NCBI GenBank assembly: GCA_023957995.1
Contig: JAMLGK010000014.1
Coordinates: 1-64,000, forward strand
Reading direction: 5' to 3'
From: Microthrixaceae bacterium
GTDB lineage: Bacteria; Actinomycetota; Acidimicrobiia; Acidimicrobiales; Microtrichaceae
DNA length: 64,000 bases
The notes under the pieces are model-generated. The model made no database searches, had not been told where the DNA came from, and saw only the letters and a list, made by a program, of their open reading frames with translations. This document shows positions 8,400 to 16,844 of the stretch, piece after piece (within the stretch, counting starts at the first letter, position 1; every line of letters begins with the position of its first letter). A program made the translations under genes and the position numbers.

Positions 8400-10126
8400 A
8401 CCCCACGACACAACCGGCATCCGCAGAGTCCGACCGGAGCACGCCCGTGCGGATCGGGCGGCTGCTGGGACTGCTCGGAGCCCAGCGCTGGTGGGTCGTC
8501 GCAACCGCACTGCTGGCGTTCGCCACGCTGGGGTCCGGCGTCGGCCTGATCGCCATGGCCGCCTACCTGATCTCGAGGTCAGCGTTCATCGACAGCACCG
8601 CGACGATCGCACTGGCCATCACGGGGGTGAGGTTCTTCGCGGTGTCCCGTGCGACGTTCCGGTACCTCGAACGCTACGTCGGCCATCTCGGCACCTTCCG
8701 GGTGCTGACACGGCTGCGCGTCTGGTTCTTCAGGGGAATGGAGCCACTGGCTCCGGCCGGACTGCGCTCGGAACGTCAGGGAGACCTCCTGGCGCGCATC
8801 CTCGGCGACATCGACTCGGTCCAGGACTTCTCGCTCAGGGTGTTCGTCCCGGCGGTCGCGGCGGTGCTGACCACAGCCCTGGTGGCGGTACTCCTCGGGA
8901 GCTTCTCACCCGTGCTCGGGATCGCCGCGGTGCTCTTCCTGGCCCTGGTGGGATTCGTCCTGCCCTGGGTCTCCCGCAAGGTGGGTGAAGCGGCGTCACA
9001 CGAAGCAGCGGCAACGTCTGCCCTGCTGGACGCCGAGGCGGTCGAATCGATCGGCGGCCTGGCGGAACTCGTCGCCTGGGGACGCGAGGAGCGGTTCACC
9101 GATGCGATGCGGGACCTGAGCGAGCGGCGCTGCCGTGCCGATACGCGCCTGGCCACGATCAGCGGGGTGGCCACCGGACTGGGTGCACTGCTCATGGGTC
9201 TCGCCGCAATGACCCTCCTGGGACTCGTGGTTCCGATCCTCGACGGAGGTGGGATCGAACCGGAGTACATCGCGGTGATGCCCCTGGTGATGATCGCCGC
9301 GTTCGAGGCGGTGCAACCCCTGTCGGCAGCGATGGAGCATCTCGACCGGGCCCGGCGCGCCGCGGGACGCCTGGATGCGCTCGTGGGAGCCGAACCAGCT
9401 GTTGGCGTCCCGGACCCACCGGTGGAGCCCCCGGCGGTGGCACCCGGCGCCGGACTCGACCTCGAGATCAGCGACCTGTGGTTCTCGTACGCCTCGGGTG
9501 ACGGACTCGACCCACCGGTGCTCTCGGGCGCTTCCCTGCAGGTCCCCGCCGGAGCCTTCGTGGCGCTGTTGGGTCCCAGCGGAGCGGGCAAGTCGACCCT
9601 GGTCGAGATCCTCCAGAGGTTCCTCGACTACCGGCAGGGCTCGATCCGCCTCGGTGGGGTCGAACTGTCGGAGCTCGCGCACCCGACAGCTCGGTCGCTG
9701 GTCGCGACGGTCGCCCAGCACGACCACCTGTTCGACACCTCGGTGCGCGACAACCTCCTGCTGGCCGATCCCGAAGCGGATGACGCGAGGATCCAACTGG
9801 CCCTCGATGCAGCCGCCTGCGATTTCGTGGGTCGGATTCCCGGCGGGCTCGACGCCCGGATCGGCGAGGACGGTTCCCGTCTGAGCGGGGGCGAACGGCA
9901 GCGACTGATGGTCGCCAGGGCCCTGTTGGCAGAGGCTCCCATCCTGGTGCTGGACGAGGCGACCGCCCACCTCGATCCGGACACCGAGGCGAAGGTCCTG
10001 CGCGGGGTGCGGAGTTGGCACGGTGCCCGCACGTTGATCGTGATCTCGCACCGCACGACCGTGGCATCGGAGGCAGACCTGGTGGCCAGCATCGATGCGG
10101 GGCGGATCGAGACCATCGAGCACTGA
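8396..10126 (+). CDS. cydC: Thiol reductant ABC exporter subunit CydC
   Basis: Second half-transporter of the CydDC heterodimer (576 aa), membrane domain followed by ATPase. The region FRYLERYVGHLGTFRVL is typical of CydC. Walker A GPSGAGKST is near residue 392, LSGGERQRLMVARALL near 496, and ILVLDEATAHLD follows. The ATG at 8396 overlaps the cydD stop by 4 nt. It is the last gene of the respiratory block; the convergent DUF1275 gene follows across a gap filled with an 18-bp repeat. Confidence 0.93.
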   Translation: MNPTTQPASAESDRSTPVRIGRLLGLLGAQRWWVVATALLAFATLGSGVGLIAMAAYLISRSAFIDSTATIALAITGVRFFAVSRATFRYLERYVGHLGTFRVLTRLRVWFFRGMEPLAPAGLRSERQGDLLARILGDIDSVQDFSLRVFVPAVAAVLTTALVAVLLGSFSPVLGIAAVLFLALVGFVLPWVSRKVGEAASHEAAATSALLDAEAVESIGGLAELVAWGREERFTDAMRDLSERRCRADTRLATISGVATGLGALLMGLAAMTLLGLVVPILDGGGIEPEYIAVMPLVMIAAFEAVQPLSAAMEHLDRARRAAGRLDALVGAEPAVGVPDPPVEPPAVAPGAGLDLEISDLWFSYASGDGLDPPVLSGASLQVPAGAFVALLGPSGAGKSTLVEILQRFLDYRQGSIRLGGVELSELAHPTARSLVATVAQHDHLFDTSVRDNLLLADPEADDARIQLALDAAACDFVGRIPGGLDARIGEDGSRLSGGERQRLMVARALLAEAPILVLDEATAHLDPDTEAKVLRGVRSWHGARTLIVISHRTTVASEADLVASIDAGRIETIEH

Positions 10127-10177
10127 GGCCGACCGCTGCGTGCACCGTGTACGCCGAGACCTGCGGGCACCGGGGGT

Positions 10178-10238
10178 TTCACAGCTCAGCCTGGGTTCAC
10201 AGCTCAGCCTGGGTTCACAGCTCAGCCTGGGTTGACAG
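10178..10238. repeat. 18-bp tandem repeat, 3 exact copies plus a partial
   Basis: TTCACAGCTCAGCCTGGG is repeated exactly at 10178, 10196 and 10214, then a variant TTGACAG. The third copy contains the stop codon of the minus-strand DUF1275 gene, so the array has duplicated the very end of that gene outwards. It lies between two convergent genes. Confidence 0.95.
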
Positions 10239-11004
10239 TGCTTCCCCTGGCTCGGAGCTGCACGATCATCGCTGAGGCGAGCACCGCCACCGGAATGAGC
10301 ACGAGTGCCGGACCGACGCTGTTGACCCTGGACGCGAGCGCACCGCCGACTGCACCCAGCACGTAGCTGAGGACCACACCCCCGATTATCCCGATCGCCA
10401 GCTCGTCCCCACGGTCGGCCATCACCGCTCCGAATCGCCCCAATCGCTCGCCGATCGTCGTCACGTTGCCGGTTCCGGCAGTGGTCAAGACCGAGACGCC
10501 GTGCACCCGCCGAAGTGCGACTCCCTGGATTCCCATCGCGCAGGCTGTCGCAGCGACCATCAGGACCACCGGCGCATCGACCACATGGCTGACCGACCGA
10601 CCGCGCCCGAACGCGGTGCCCACCAGGACCAGGACGATGAGCACCACCACCTCGGTGCCGAGCGCGGCCCGCAGGCGCGCCCTCCCAGCCACACGGTCAC
10701 GGTCGAACGCTGCGATCACCAGGGCCGCTCCGATGATGTAGCACGCGATCGAGACCGCACACACTCCCGCCACGCCCCACTCGCCCTCACCCACCGCTAT
10801 GCCGGCCAGTACGAGGTTGCCCGACTGGTTGGCCGTGAACACCGGATAGACCCTGAGGTAGACGAACGCATCCACGAAGCCCGACACCGCTGCCAGCAGC
10901 ACCGCCATCGTCTCGGGCAACCGAACAGCCGTCGCGTCGGAGTGCTTGGTCACCACCGGACCATCTTGTTGCCTGGCGGTTCGATTCACGCGGACCCGCG
11001 GCAC
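10222..11004 (-). CDS. DUF1275 (YoaK-like) membrane protein
   Basis: A 260-aa integral membrane protein with about six hydrophobic segments. The opening MAVLLAAVSGFVDAFVYLR and FTANQSGNLVLAGIA are the hallmark of the DUF1275/YoaK family (G-x-x-D and TG/SGN motifs in the first helices). The family is widespread and its function unknown; a transport role is only a guess. The ATG at 11004 is used here, but GTG codons near residues 17-18 are possible starts. It lies 34 bp downstream of the glycosyltransferase gene on the same strand and may be co-transcribed. Confidence 0.85.
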   Translation of the reverse strand: MPRVRVNRTARQQDGPVVTKHSDATAVRLPETMAVLLAAVSGFVDAFVYLRVYPVFTANQSGNLVLAGIAVGEGEWGVAGVCAVSIACYIIGAALVIAAFDRDRVAGRARLRAALGTEVVVLIVLVLVGTAFGRGRSVSHVVDAPVVLMVAATACAMGIQGVALRRVHGVSVLTTAGTGNVTTIGERLGRFGAVMADRGDELAIGIIGGVVLSYVLGAVGGALASRVNSVGPALVLIPVAVLASAMIVQLRARGSTVNPG

Positions 11005-11038
11005 CGCGGACCGCCGGGGCGCTGTTGCCGGTGGTGGG

Positions 11039-13063
11039 TCAGGACGCCTTCGGAGAGGCGTCCGAGACCTCGGAGGCCCCGGAGGCCTCGACCGATGTGG
11101 ACCTGGTCAGCGATGATGCGTGGCTCACCGAGCCGGCGCCTTCGAGGGTTCCTCGCTCGCCGGTGGGCATCGTGACCCTAGAGAACTCGATCAGCCGTTC
11201 CACGTTCTCCGGAGAAGGTCTCACGAACTCCACGCCCATGCGCACGGTGCCGTCGGGGGCACGGCTGCACGAGCGCACCCGGGCGCGCAGTGAGAGGTCG
11301 TGCCTCGGACCTTCGAGTGCCGGCAGCCGCAGCTCCAGTGCGAAGATCGAACCCACTGGCCTCGGGGAATCGACCACCAGGCCAGCGCCCGAAAGCGTCA
11401 CGTCGGACACCTTCACGACCGTCTCGCCGATGCGGGCCGCCAGGTCGACGGGGACACGGAAGTCGCTGCGGAGCTGTCGATGGCCTCCCACCGACACCAG
11501 CACCGAACTGATCACCGACAGTTCGAACAGGCCGATCGCCAGTGTTGCCACCAGCGCGAACCGGGGCATCGAGCGGAGTTCCGCCCATCCGGCGGTCGCC
11601 GCTGCACGGGCGACCACACAGGACAGCAGCACGGCGGCGCTCAGCGCCAGCGTGGGGAGCCGGCGGATCACGCTCACACCGCCCGGGTCGACCCCGCCCT
11701 TGGGAGTCACCTTGAACCCACCGACCGCAGGCAGCAACAACCCCATGACCGCACCGCTGTAGATACCCATCGTCATCCAGCCGAACCTCGTGGCGCTGAT
11801 TGGACCGACGTGACCACGGCCGAGCAACTTGGTCGCCAGCAGGGACAGCGCCACCCACGGGGCCCACAGCACCGCGAACAGCACGGGACGGCCGTAGAGG
11901 GGTAGCAACCCGGTGAGCAGGGTCACGCACAGCACTGCGAGCATCGCCAGACGCTGTGGACCGCCGAAGTAGTGCGACAGCGACCCGAGGTAGGAGAGTC
12001 GCTGCGAGGGCGACAACCGCCTGGCCCAGAAGGGGTTCTCCCGGGTCCACATGACCCTGAGGTTCCCACGGGCCCAACGACTCCTCTGCAACAGGAACGA
12101 ATCGATGTCGTGTGGGGCGAGGCCCAGCAGCACGGTCTCGTCCACGTAGCGGGTCTTCCAGCCGCGTGAGTGCAACATGATCGTCGTGTGGAAGTCCTCC
12201 GCGATGGTCGTGGTACAGACGCCACCGATGTCCATCAGGGCGCTACGACGCAGCACCGTTCCGGACCCGCACCAGAAGACGCTGTCGTTGCGTTCCTTGC
12301 CCGGACAGATCACCCGGAAGAACAGCGACTGCTCGTGGACCTCGCCGCTGGTGTGCTGGACCGAGTCGAGATTGGAGAACTCGTGCGGTGCCTGCACCAG
12401 CGCCACGTCGGGATCGTCGAAGTGCCCCACCAGCGCGTCGAGGAAGTCCGGCAGTGGCACGTGATCGGCGTCCAGGACGGCCACGAGCTCGCCATCGACG
12501 TGCGCCAGCGCGTGGTTGATGTTGCCGGCCTTGGCATGGGAGTTGTCGGGTCGGGTCAGGTAGTTGACCCCCATGTCCCTGGCCAGTTCGGCCATCTCGG
12601 TGCGGTGGCCGTCGTCGAGCAGCCACGTACGGTGCGGATGCTCCAGCGCGGCACACCCCAACAGGGTCGCCTGCAGCACCTCCACCGGTTCGTCATAGGT
12701 GGGAACCAGCACATCGACCGAGCGGACCGTGGTCACCGGGACGGGATCACACGGCACCCGACGCCAGGCCAGGAATGCATACAGAGCGAGGCTCACCCAA
12801 CCGACCACCTCTGCCACCAACAGCACCGCGTAGAGGACCGGGTTGGCGCCCTGCCAGGTCCAGCCGATGCGCCAGACCAGATAGAGGGCCCCCCACAACA
12901 GTGCGATTACCGCCACGATCCGGAGGGTGAGTTCGCCGTCATCGGCGCGGCCCGCAGCCTCGACGGGGGCTACCTCGCTCGCAGATCCGGCTATGGGTTC
13001 AGTCGCCGGTTGCTCTTCCGCCGGGAACGGGTTCGATCTCTTCATCCAGAAGCTGATCGACAT
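11039..13063 (-). CDS. BcsA-like family 2 glycosyltransferase with C-terminal PilZ domain
   Basis: A 674-aa membrane glycosyltransferase related to cellulose synthase. Two N-terminal spans (about residues 46-100) are followed by the GT core: VPTYDE near 121, DDG at 150, the nucleotide-sugar DAD at 188, AED at 288-290 and QRSRW at 326-330. More membrane segments follow. The C-terminus has a PilZ-type c-di-GMP site: RSDFR near 535 and DVTLSG near 552. It should make an exopolysaccharide under c-di-GMP control, but no bcsB/bcsZ partner is nearby, so cellulose is not implied. Its ATG lies inside the 3' end of the hydrolase gene (65-bp overlap); a start at 13045 or later is possible. Confidence 0.88.
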   Translation of the reverse strand: MSISFWMKRSNPFPAEEQPATEPIAGSASEVAPVEAAGRADDGELTLRIVAVIALLWGALYLVWRIGWTWQGANPVLYAVLLVAEVVGWVSLALYAFLAWRRVPCDPVPVTTVRSVDVLVPTYDEPVEVLQATLLGCAALEHPHRTWLLDDGHRTEMAELARDMGVNYLTRPDNSHAKAGNINHALAHVDGELVAVLDADHVPLPDFLDALVGHFDDPDVALVQAPHEFSNLDSVQHTSGEVHEQSLFFRVICPGKERNDSVFWCGSGTVLRRSALMDIGGVCTTTIAEDFHTTIMLHSRGWKTRYVDETVLLGLAPHDIDSFLLQRSRWARGNLRVMWTRENPFWARRLSPSQRLSYLGSLSHYFGGPQRLAMLAVLCVTLLTGLLPLYGRPVLFAVLWAPWVALSLLATKLLGRGHVGPISATRFGWMTMGIYSGAVMGLLLPAVGGFKVTPKGGVDPGGVSVIRRLPTLALSAAVLLSCVVARAAATAGWAELRSMPRFALVATLAIGLFELSVISSVLVSVGGHRQLRSDFRVPVDLAARIGETVVKVSDVTLSGAGLVVDSPRPVGSIFALELRLPALEGPRHDLSLRARVRSCSRAPDGTVRMGVEFVRPSPENVERLIEFSRVTMPTGERGTLEGAGSVSHASSLTRSTSVEASGASEVSDASPKAS

Positions 13064-14258
13064 CCGCAGGGCCGGTTGTTAGGGATCCGCGCAAATACTC
13101 TCCGTGGACCTGACCCAGGAAGTGGGCGGCCGCCCGGACCACGGCGTTGGCGCGGATGGACGCAAAGGTCTCGAACGCGTGTTGTGCACCGTGGAGCTCG
13201 AGGTAGTGCACCGGTTGACCCGACACCTCGCGAAGACGTTCCACGAACATCCGGGCATCCTCGACCGGCGCGAGCAGATCCAGGTCGCCGTGGACCACCA
13301 GGAACGGTGGCGCATCGGCGTTCACCTGGTCGATGGGAGAGGCTGCCGCCCAGGCAGCGGGGTCCTCGTCGGGGTCGGACTTCATCACCCATGGAGCGAG
13401 GAACTGCTCCCGGGTTCCCTCGGGCCAAACGCCGTTGCGGTCGGTGAAGTCGTAGACGCCGTAGAAGGGAACCGCCACCTGTACCGAGGTGTCAGCAGCC
13501 TCGAACCCCGGCTGCAGCGAGTCCTGGTCGGCGGTGAGCGCCGCCAGCGAGCACAGATGACCTCCGGCCGATCCACCGGTGACCCCGACGAAGCCGGGGT
13601 CGGCGTCGAAGCGTTCGGCGTGGTCCCTGATCCATGCGATCGCGTGCTTGACGTCCACGAGGTGGTCGGGGAAGGTCGCGGCCGGGCTCAGGCGGTAGTC
13701 GACGTTGAAGCACACCCAGCCCGCACGCGCCATCTCGGCCATGAGCAGCTGACCCTGGCGTTCCTTGAAGCCGATCACCCAGCCGCCACCGTGGACCTGG
13801 ACCAGCACCGGTCGCTGCTGGCCATCCGCGGGTGGGTCGACCGGTCGGAGGACATCCAGCTTCAGGTCCTTGCCACCGGCCCGGCCGAAGGTGATGTGGC
13901 GCTCCCAGACCGTTTCCAGCGGATTCTCCGGCCCGCTGAGTTCCCCGAGGTCCCTGAGAGCTTCGCGAATCTCGTGGCGTGCAGCGAAGCTCTGGCGGAT
14001 CGTGAGCGCCAGACCGACCCAGGAAGCCATCGTGAGACCGAGTCCCACCCGGCCGGCGGTGGTGCGCAAGGCTCCCTTGCGGGCGAACACCGCGGTGGCC
14101 AGGACCTGCCAGATCAGGTGGAACGGGGCCAGTTCGATCGTGACCCAGGAGGCGAAGAAGCTCCATCCGAACAGCAGACGGCTCCTTCGTACCGGCCGCA
14201 GGGCGTTCAGCGTGTACGCCGCGCCGTTGATCGAGACCACCAGATATGCCCAGCCCAT
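12999..14258 (-). CDS. Alpha/beta hydrolase (HSL-type esterase/lipase) with N-terminal membrane region
   Basis: From the ATG at 14258 this is 419 aa. Two or three N-terminal hydrophobic segments precede a hormone-sensitive-lipase-like fold. The oxyanion motif VHGGGW is near residue 156, the nucleophile is Ser in TGGSAGG near 230 (GDSAGG variant), the acid is Asp in HGDLD near 337 and the base is His in GAQHAF near 360. An upstream in-frame ATG at 14345 would leave only 27 bp to the divergent DUF3179 gene, so I prefer 14258. It overlaps the start of the glycosyltransferase gene. Substrate unknown; it may deacylate a polymer or lipid linked to the neighbouring glycosyltransferase. Confidence 0.85.
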   Translation of the reverse strand: MGWAYLVVSINGAAYTLNALRPVRRSRLLFGWSFFASWVTIELAPFHLIWQVLATAVFARKGALRTTAGRVGLGLTMASWVGLALTIRQSFAARHEIREALRDLGELSGPENPLETVWERHITFGRAGGKDLKLDVLRPVDPPADGQQRPVLVQVHGGGWVIGFKERQGQLLMAEMARAGWVCFNVDYRLSPAATFPDHLVDVKHAIAWIRDHAERFDADPGFVGVTGGSAGGHLCSLAALTADQDSLQPGFEAADTSVQVAVPFYGVYDFTDRNGVWPEGTREQFLAPWVMKSDPDEDPAAWAAASPIDQVNADAPPFLVVHGDLDLLAPVEDARMFVERLREVSGQPVHYLELHGAQHAFETFASIRANAVVRAAAHFLGQVHGEYLRGSLTTGPADVDQLLDEEIEPVPGGRATGD

Positions 14259-14372
14259 CTGGCCATTCTGCCCGGATGGGTCCCGACGCCACGAAAGGAG
14301 GGTCTCCCGACGCAACGCGCCGATCGTCTCGCTCGGCGGAAGCACTCGCGCTCCGGGCGGGTTTCACCATGC

Positions 14373-15593
14373 ATGGAAGGTCACGGCGCGCAAGCGGGGA
14401 TCGGGACCAGGTGGGCGCTGGCCGCTCTGGGACTGCTGGCAGTGCTGGTGGTCGCGTGTGGCTCCGAGGAAACCTCCGGGGGCGGGGCCGAACCGGTGGC
14501 GGTGGACCAGTTGGACAGCGACGCGGTGGGCGACGGCATCTCCGCTCTGGAGTCCATCACGGCGGAGGGACTCCCGGATCCGCTGGTGGACCCGGCTGAG
14601 CTCCTCTCCGGCGGGCCGCCACCGGACGGGATTCCACCCATCGACGATCCGCGGTTCCTCGCCACCTCCGAGGTCGACCATCTGGCCGACAACGAACCCG
14701 TGCTGGCAGTGCGCATCGGGAGCGATTCCAGGGCCTATCCGGTCGAGGTGATGATCTGGCACGAGATCGCGAACGACACCTTCCGCCCCGATGGGGCCGA
14801 CGGTGCCGCGATACCCGTGGCGGTCACCTACTGCCCGTTGTGCAACTCGGCGATCGCCTATGACCGCCGTGTCGACGGCCGCGTGCTCGACTTCGGCACC
14901 TCCGGGCTGTTGTACCGATCGGCCCTCGTCATGTACGACCGCCAGACCGAGTCGTTGTGGAGTCACTTCAACGGCCGGGCCGTCGCGGGGCAGCTGACCG
15001 GATCCGAGCTGGAGAAGTACCCGACGGCCACCGTCTCCTGGAAGGACTGGCGGGAAGCCAACCCCGATGGCCTGGTGCTCAGTCGGGACACCGGCGAAAC
15101 GCGACCGTACGGCCAGAATCCCTATCCCGGCTACGACGACGTGGACGAGAGTCCGTTCGCGTTCACTGGCGAGCTCGATGAGCGTCTCCTCGCCAAGGAG
15201 CGTGTGCTCGGCACGGGGATCGGAGGGTCACCCACCGCCGTGCGCCTGGAGGCGCTCATCGAGCGGGGCGTGATCGCCTTCGAACAGGACGGGGTGGAGG
15301 TGGTTGCCTGGGCCCTGCCCGGCACCGCATCGGCACTCGAGACCTTCGAGGTGGCCGACGGCCGGGACGTGGGGGCCACCGGGTTGTTCCGCACCGGGGT
15401 CGACGGCCGGGAGCTCTCCTTCACCCGCACCGCCGGAGGCTTCGTGGATGCACAGACCGGCTCTTCATGGAACGTCCTCGGTGAGGCGATCGCCGGCCCC
15501 CTGAAGGGGAAGACCCTCGAACCGGTGGAGCACGTGGACACGTTCTGGTTCGCATGGGCGGCGTTCTCACCCGAGAGCCGGATCCTGCCCTGA
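14373..15593 (+). CDS. DUF3179 domain-containing lipoprotein
   Basis: The ATG at 14373 gives 406 aa starting with a lipoprotein signal: a hydrophobic stretch ending in LVVAC-G (Cys near residue 27). The body carries DUF3179 hallmarks: YPVEVMIWHEIAND, VTYCPLCNSAIAYDR, FGTSGLLYRSALVMYDR, ESLWSHFNGRAVAG and TVSWKDWREANP. The family is secreted and uncharacterised; the conserved CPLCNS cysteines suggest metal or redox chemistry. A much longer reading frame upstream (from 13104) is antisense to the hydrolase and was not used. Divergent from the hydrolase. Confidence 0.9.
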   Translation: MEGHGAQAGIGTRWALAALGLLAVLVVACGSEETSGGGAEPVAVDQLDSDAVGDGISALESITAEGLPDPLVDPAELLSGGPPPDGIPPIDDPRFLATSEVDHLADNEPVLAVRIGSDSRAYPVEVMIWHEIANDTFRPDGADGAAIPVAVTYCPLCNSAIAYDRRVDGRVLDFGTSGLLYRSALVMYDRQTESLWSHFNGRAVAGQLTGSELEKYPTATVSWKDWREANPDGLVLSRDTGETRPYGQNPYPGYDDVDESPFAFTGELDERLLAKERVLGTGIGGSPTAVRLEALIERGVIAFEQDGVEVVAWALPGTASALETFEVADGRDVGATGLFRTGVDGRELSFTRTAGGFVDAQTGSSWNVLGEAIAGPLKGKTLEPVEHVDTFWFAWAAFSPESRILP

Positions 15594-15594
15594 G

Positions 15595-15609
15595 CCGGAC
15601 CTCGTCCGG
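15595..15609. terminator. Possible bidirectional terminator hairpin
   Basis: CCGGAC-CTC-GTCCGG hairpin in the 39-bp gap between convergent DUF3179 and Coq4-like genes. It has no U-tract, so it is only suggestive. Confidence 0.3.
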
Positions 15610-15632
15610 GATCGACGGGCCCGGCCCGATTC

Positions 15633-16646
15633 TCAGCCGGTGGCCGGGTGCTCGGGCGGGTCGAGCAGCACCGCTTCAACCCCCTTGATCCCGTACTGTT
15701 CGCGCAGGTCGGTGACCTGCTTCTCGGCATCCGCCCAGAAATCCCACTCCGGGCCCATCAGGTCGACCGTACAGTCGAGCCCGCGCCGCACGCCGACCAT
15801 GACCTGCTCGGGATCCAGCTCGTCGGTCTTCGACGTGTAGCCGACCAGTGCCAGTCCGAAATTGATGCCGAGCTGGAAATCGAGGATCACTTCCATCAGC
15901 AGCTCCCAGCCGAAGCCGTCGGACTTCATACCGGCCTCGAACCCGGCCACGTTGATCTCGCCACGCCCGTCGGTGTTGAACCCCGACAGGATGTGGCAGC
16001 AGTCGTGGCCCACGACCTCATCACCGAGGCTGTGCTTCTCCCCCGGCAGTGCGAACCCGCGGGCCCGGTAGAAGTCGAAGAAGGTGCGCCCGAGACTCCC
16101 CTCGGGGTACGACTCGAGGGGCAGGTACTGCTCGGTGAGCTTCGGGTCCCCCACGTACTGGTGGATCTCATCCCAGGTGCGGCGCAGGATTCCCCGTTCG
16201 TCGCCCTTCATCTTCACTGCGCCGGCCGCTCGGCGCGTGTAGTCGAAGAACAGGCGCTTGATGTGACCCTGCCGGACCCGGTGGAGGTCTTCCAGGGCTT
16301 GCGGATGGGCACCGAGTGCCGACGCGTAGTCCTCCACACGATCCACCTCCGCCCCTTCCACGGACGGATCGCAGTAGGGAACCAGCACGAGGAACTCCAC
16401 TGCGAGCGACCGCTGGGCATCGGTCTCGAGGATGCCCGCGAGCGTGGCGGGGTCGACCGCTCCAACCGGATCGGAACCCGACATCTCGATTCCGAACACG
16501 TAGCGACCGGCAGACTCCACGAGCCTGGCGGCCTTGTCGGAATCGTGTTCCCCGCGGGCCGCAACCTCGCTCATTGCGCCCAGCAGGGCCATGGCCCGGT
16601 GTTCGTCCCAGCCCTCGATCGAATCGTTCATGCCTGCCCCGTTCAT
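15633..16646 (-). CDS. Coq4-like protein with HDxxHx11E motif
   Basis: A 337-aa soluble protein. Near residues 211-227 it reads GHDCCHILSGF followed by NTDGRGEINVAGFE. The spacing H-D-x-x-H-x11-E exactly matches the metal-ligand signature of COQ4, the ubiquinone-biosynthesis protein. The N-terminal part (about residues 10-60, AMSEVAARGEHDSDKAARL) is helical and somewhat TerB-like. COQ4 is normally tied to ubiquinone synthesis, whereas actinobacteria use menaquinone, so the substrate here is unclear. The start is ATG 16646; ATG 16631 is five codons in. No quinone genes are adjacent. Family-level call from the motif; function unknown. Confidence 0.65.
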   Translation of the reverse strand: MNGAGMNDSIEGWDEHRAMALLGAMSEVAARGEHDSDKAARLVESAGRYVFGIEMSGSDPVGAVDPATLAGILETDAQRSLAVEFLVLVPYCDPSVEGAEVDRVEDYASALGAHPQALEDLHRVRQGHIKRLFFDYTRRAAGAVKMKGDERGILRRTWDEIHQYVGDPKLTEQYLPLESYPEGSLGRTFFDFYRARGFALPGEKHSLGDEVVGHDCCHILSGFNTDGRGEINVAGFEAGMKSDGFGWELLMEVILDFQLGINFGLALVGYTSKTDELDPEQVMVGVRRGLDCTVDLMGPEWDFWADAEKQVTDLREQYGIKGVEAVLLDPPEHPATG

Positions 16647-16732
16647 CCTCGTGACCCGCCCTCCAGCGCGTCCGGTACACGACGCTCCGGCGGCGATGAT
16701 CCACCGACACCCGAGGCCGCTTCGACCATACC

Positions 16733-16811
16733 GGTGCCCGACCGGACGGTGTCGGACATGACCGGTGACGGCCCGGACAGGTGACAGCCCGGACGGTGCC
16801 CGACCGGACGG
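16733..16811. repeat. Interleaved short direct repeats upstream of the sulfotransferase gene
   Basis: GGTGCCCGACCGGACGG occurs at 16733 and 16795. Between them is a 16-bp near-duplicate, GGTGACGGCCCGGACA and GGTGACAGCCCGGACG (16764, 16780). They fill much of the 198-bp divergent gap between the Coq4-like and sulfotransferase genes. Confidence 0.7.
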
Positions 16812-16844
16812 GCGGCGATCCGGACGGCCTATACGGTCGAGTCC

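Noticed and set aside
13104..14372. Upstream extension of the DUF3179 lipoprotein to 829 residues
   Set aside because: The extension is antisense to the hydrolase and the lipoprotein signal begins at 14373.
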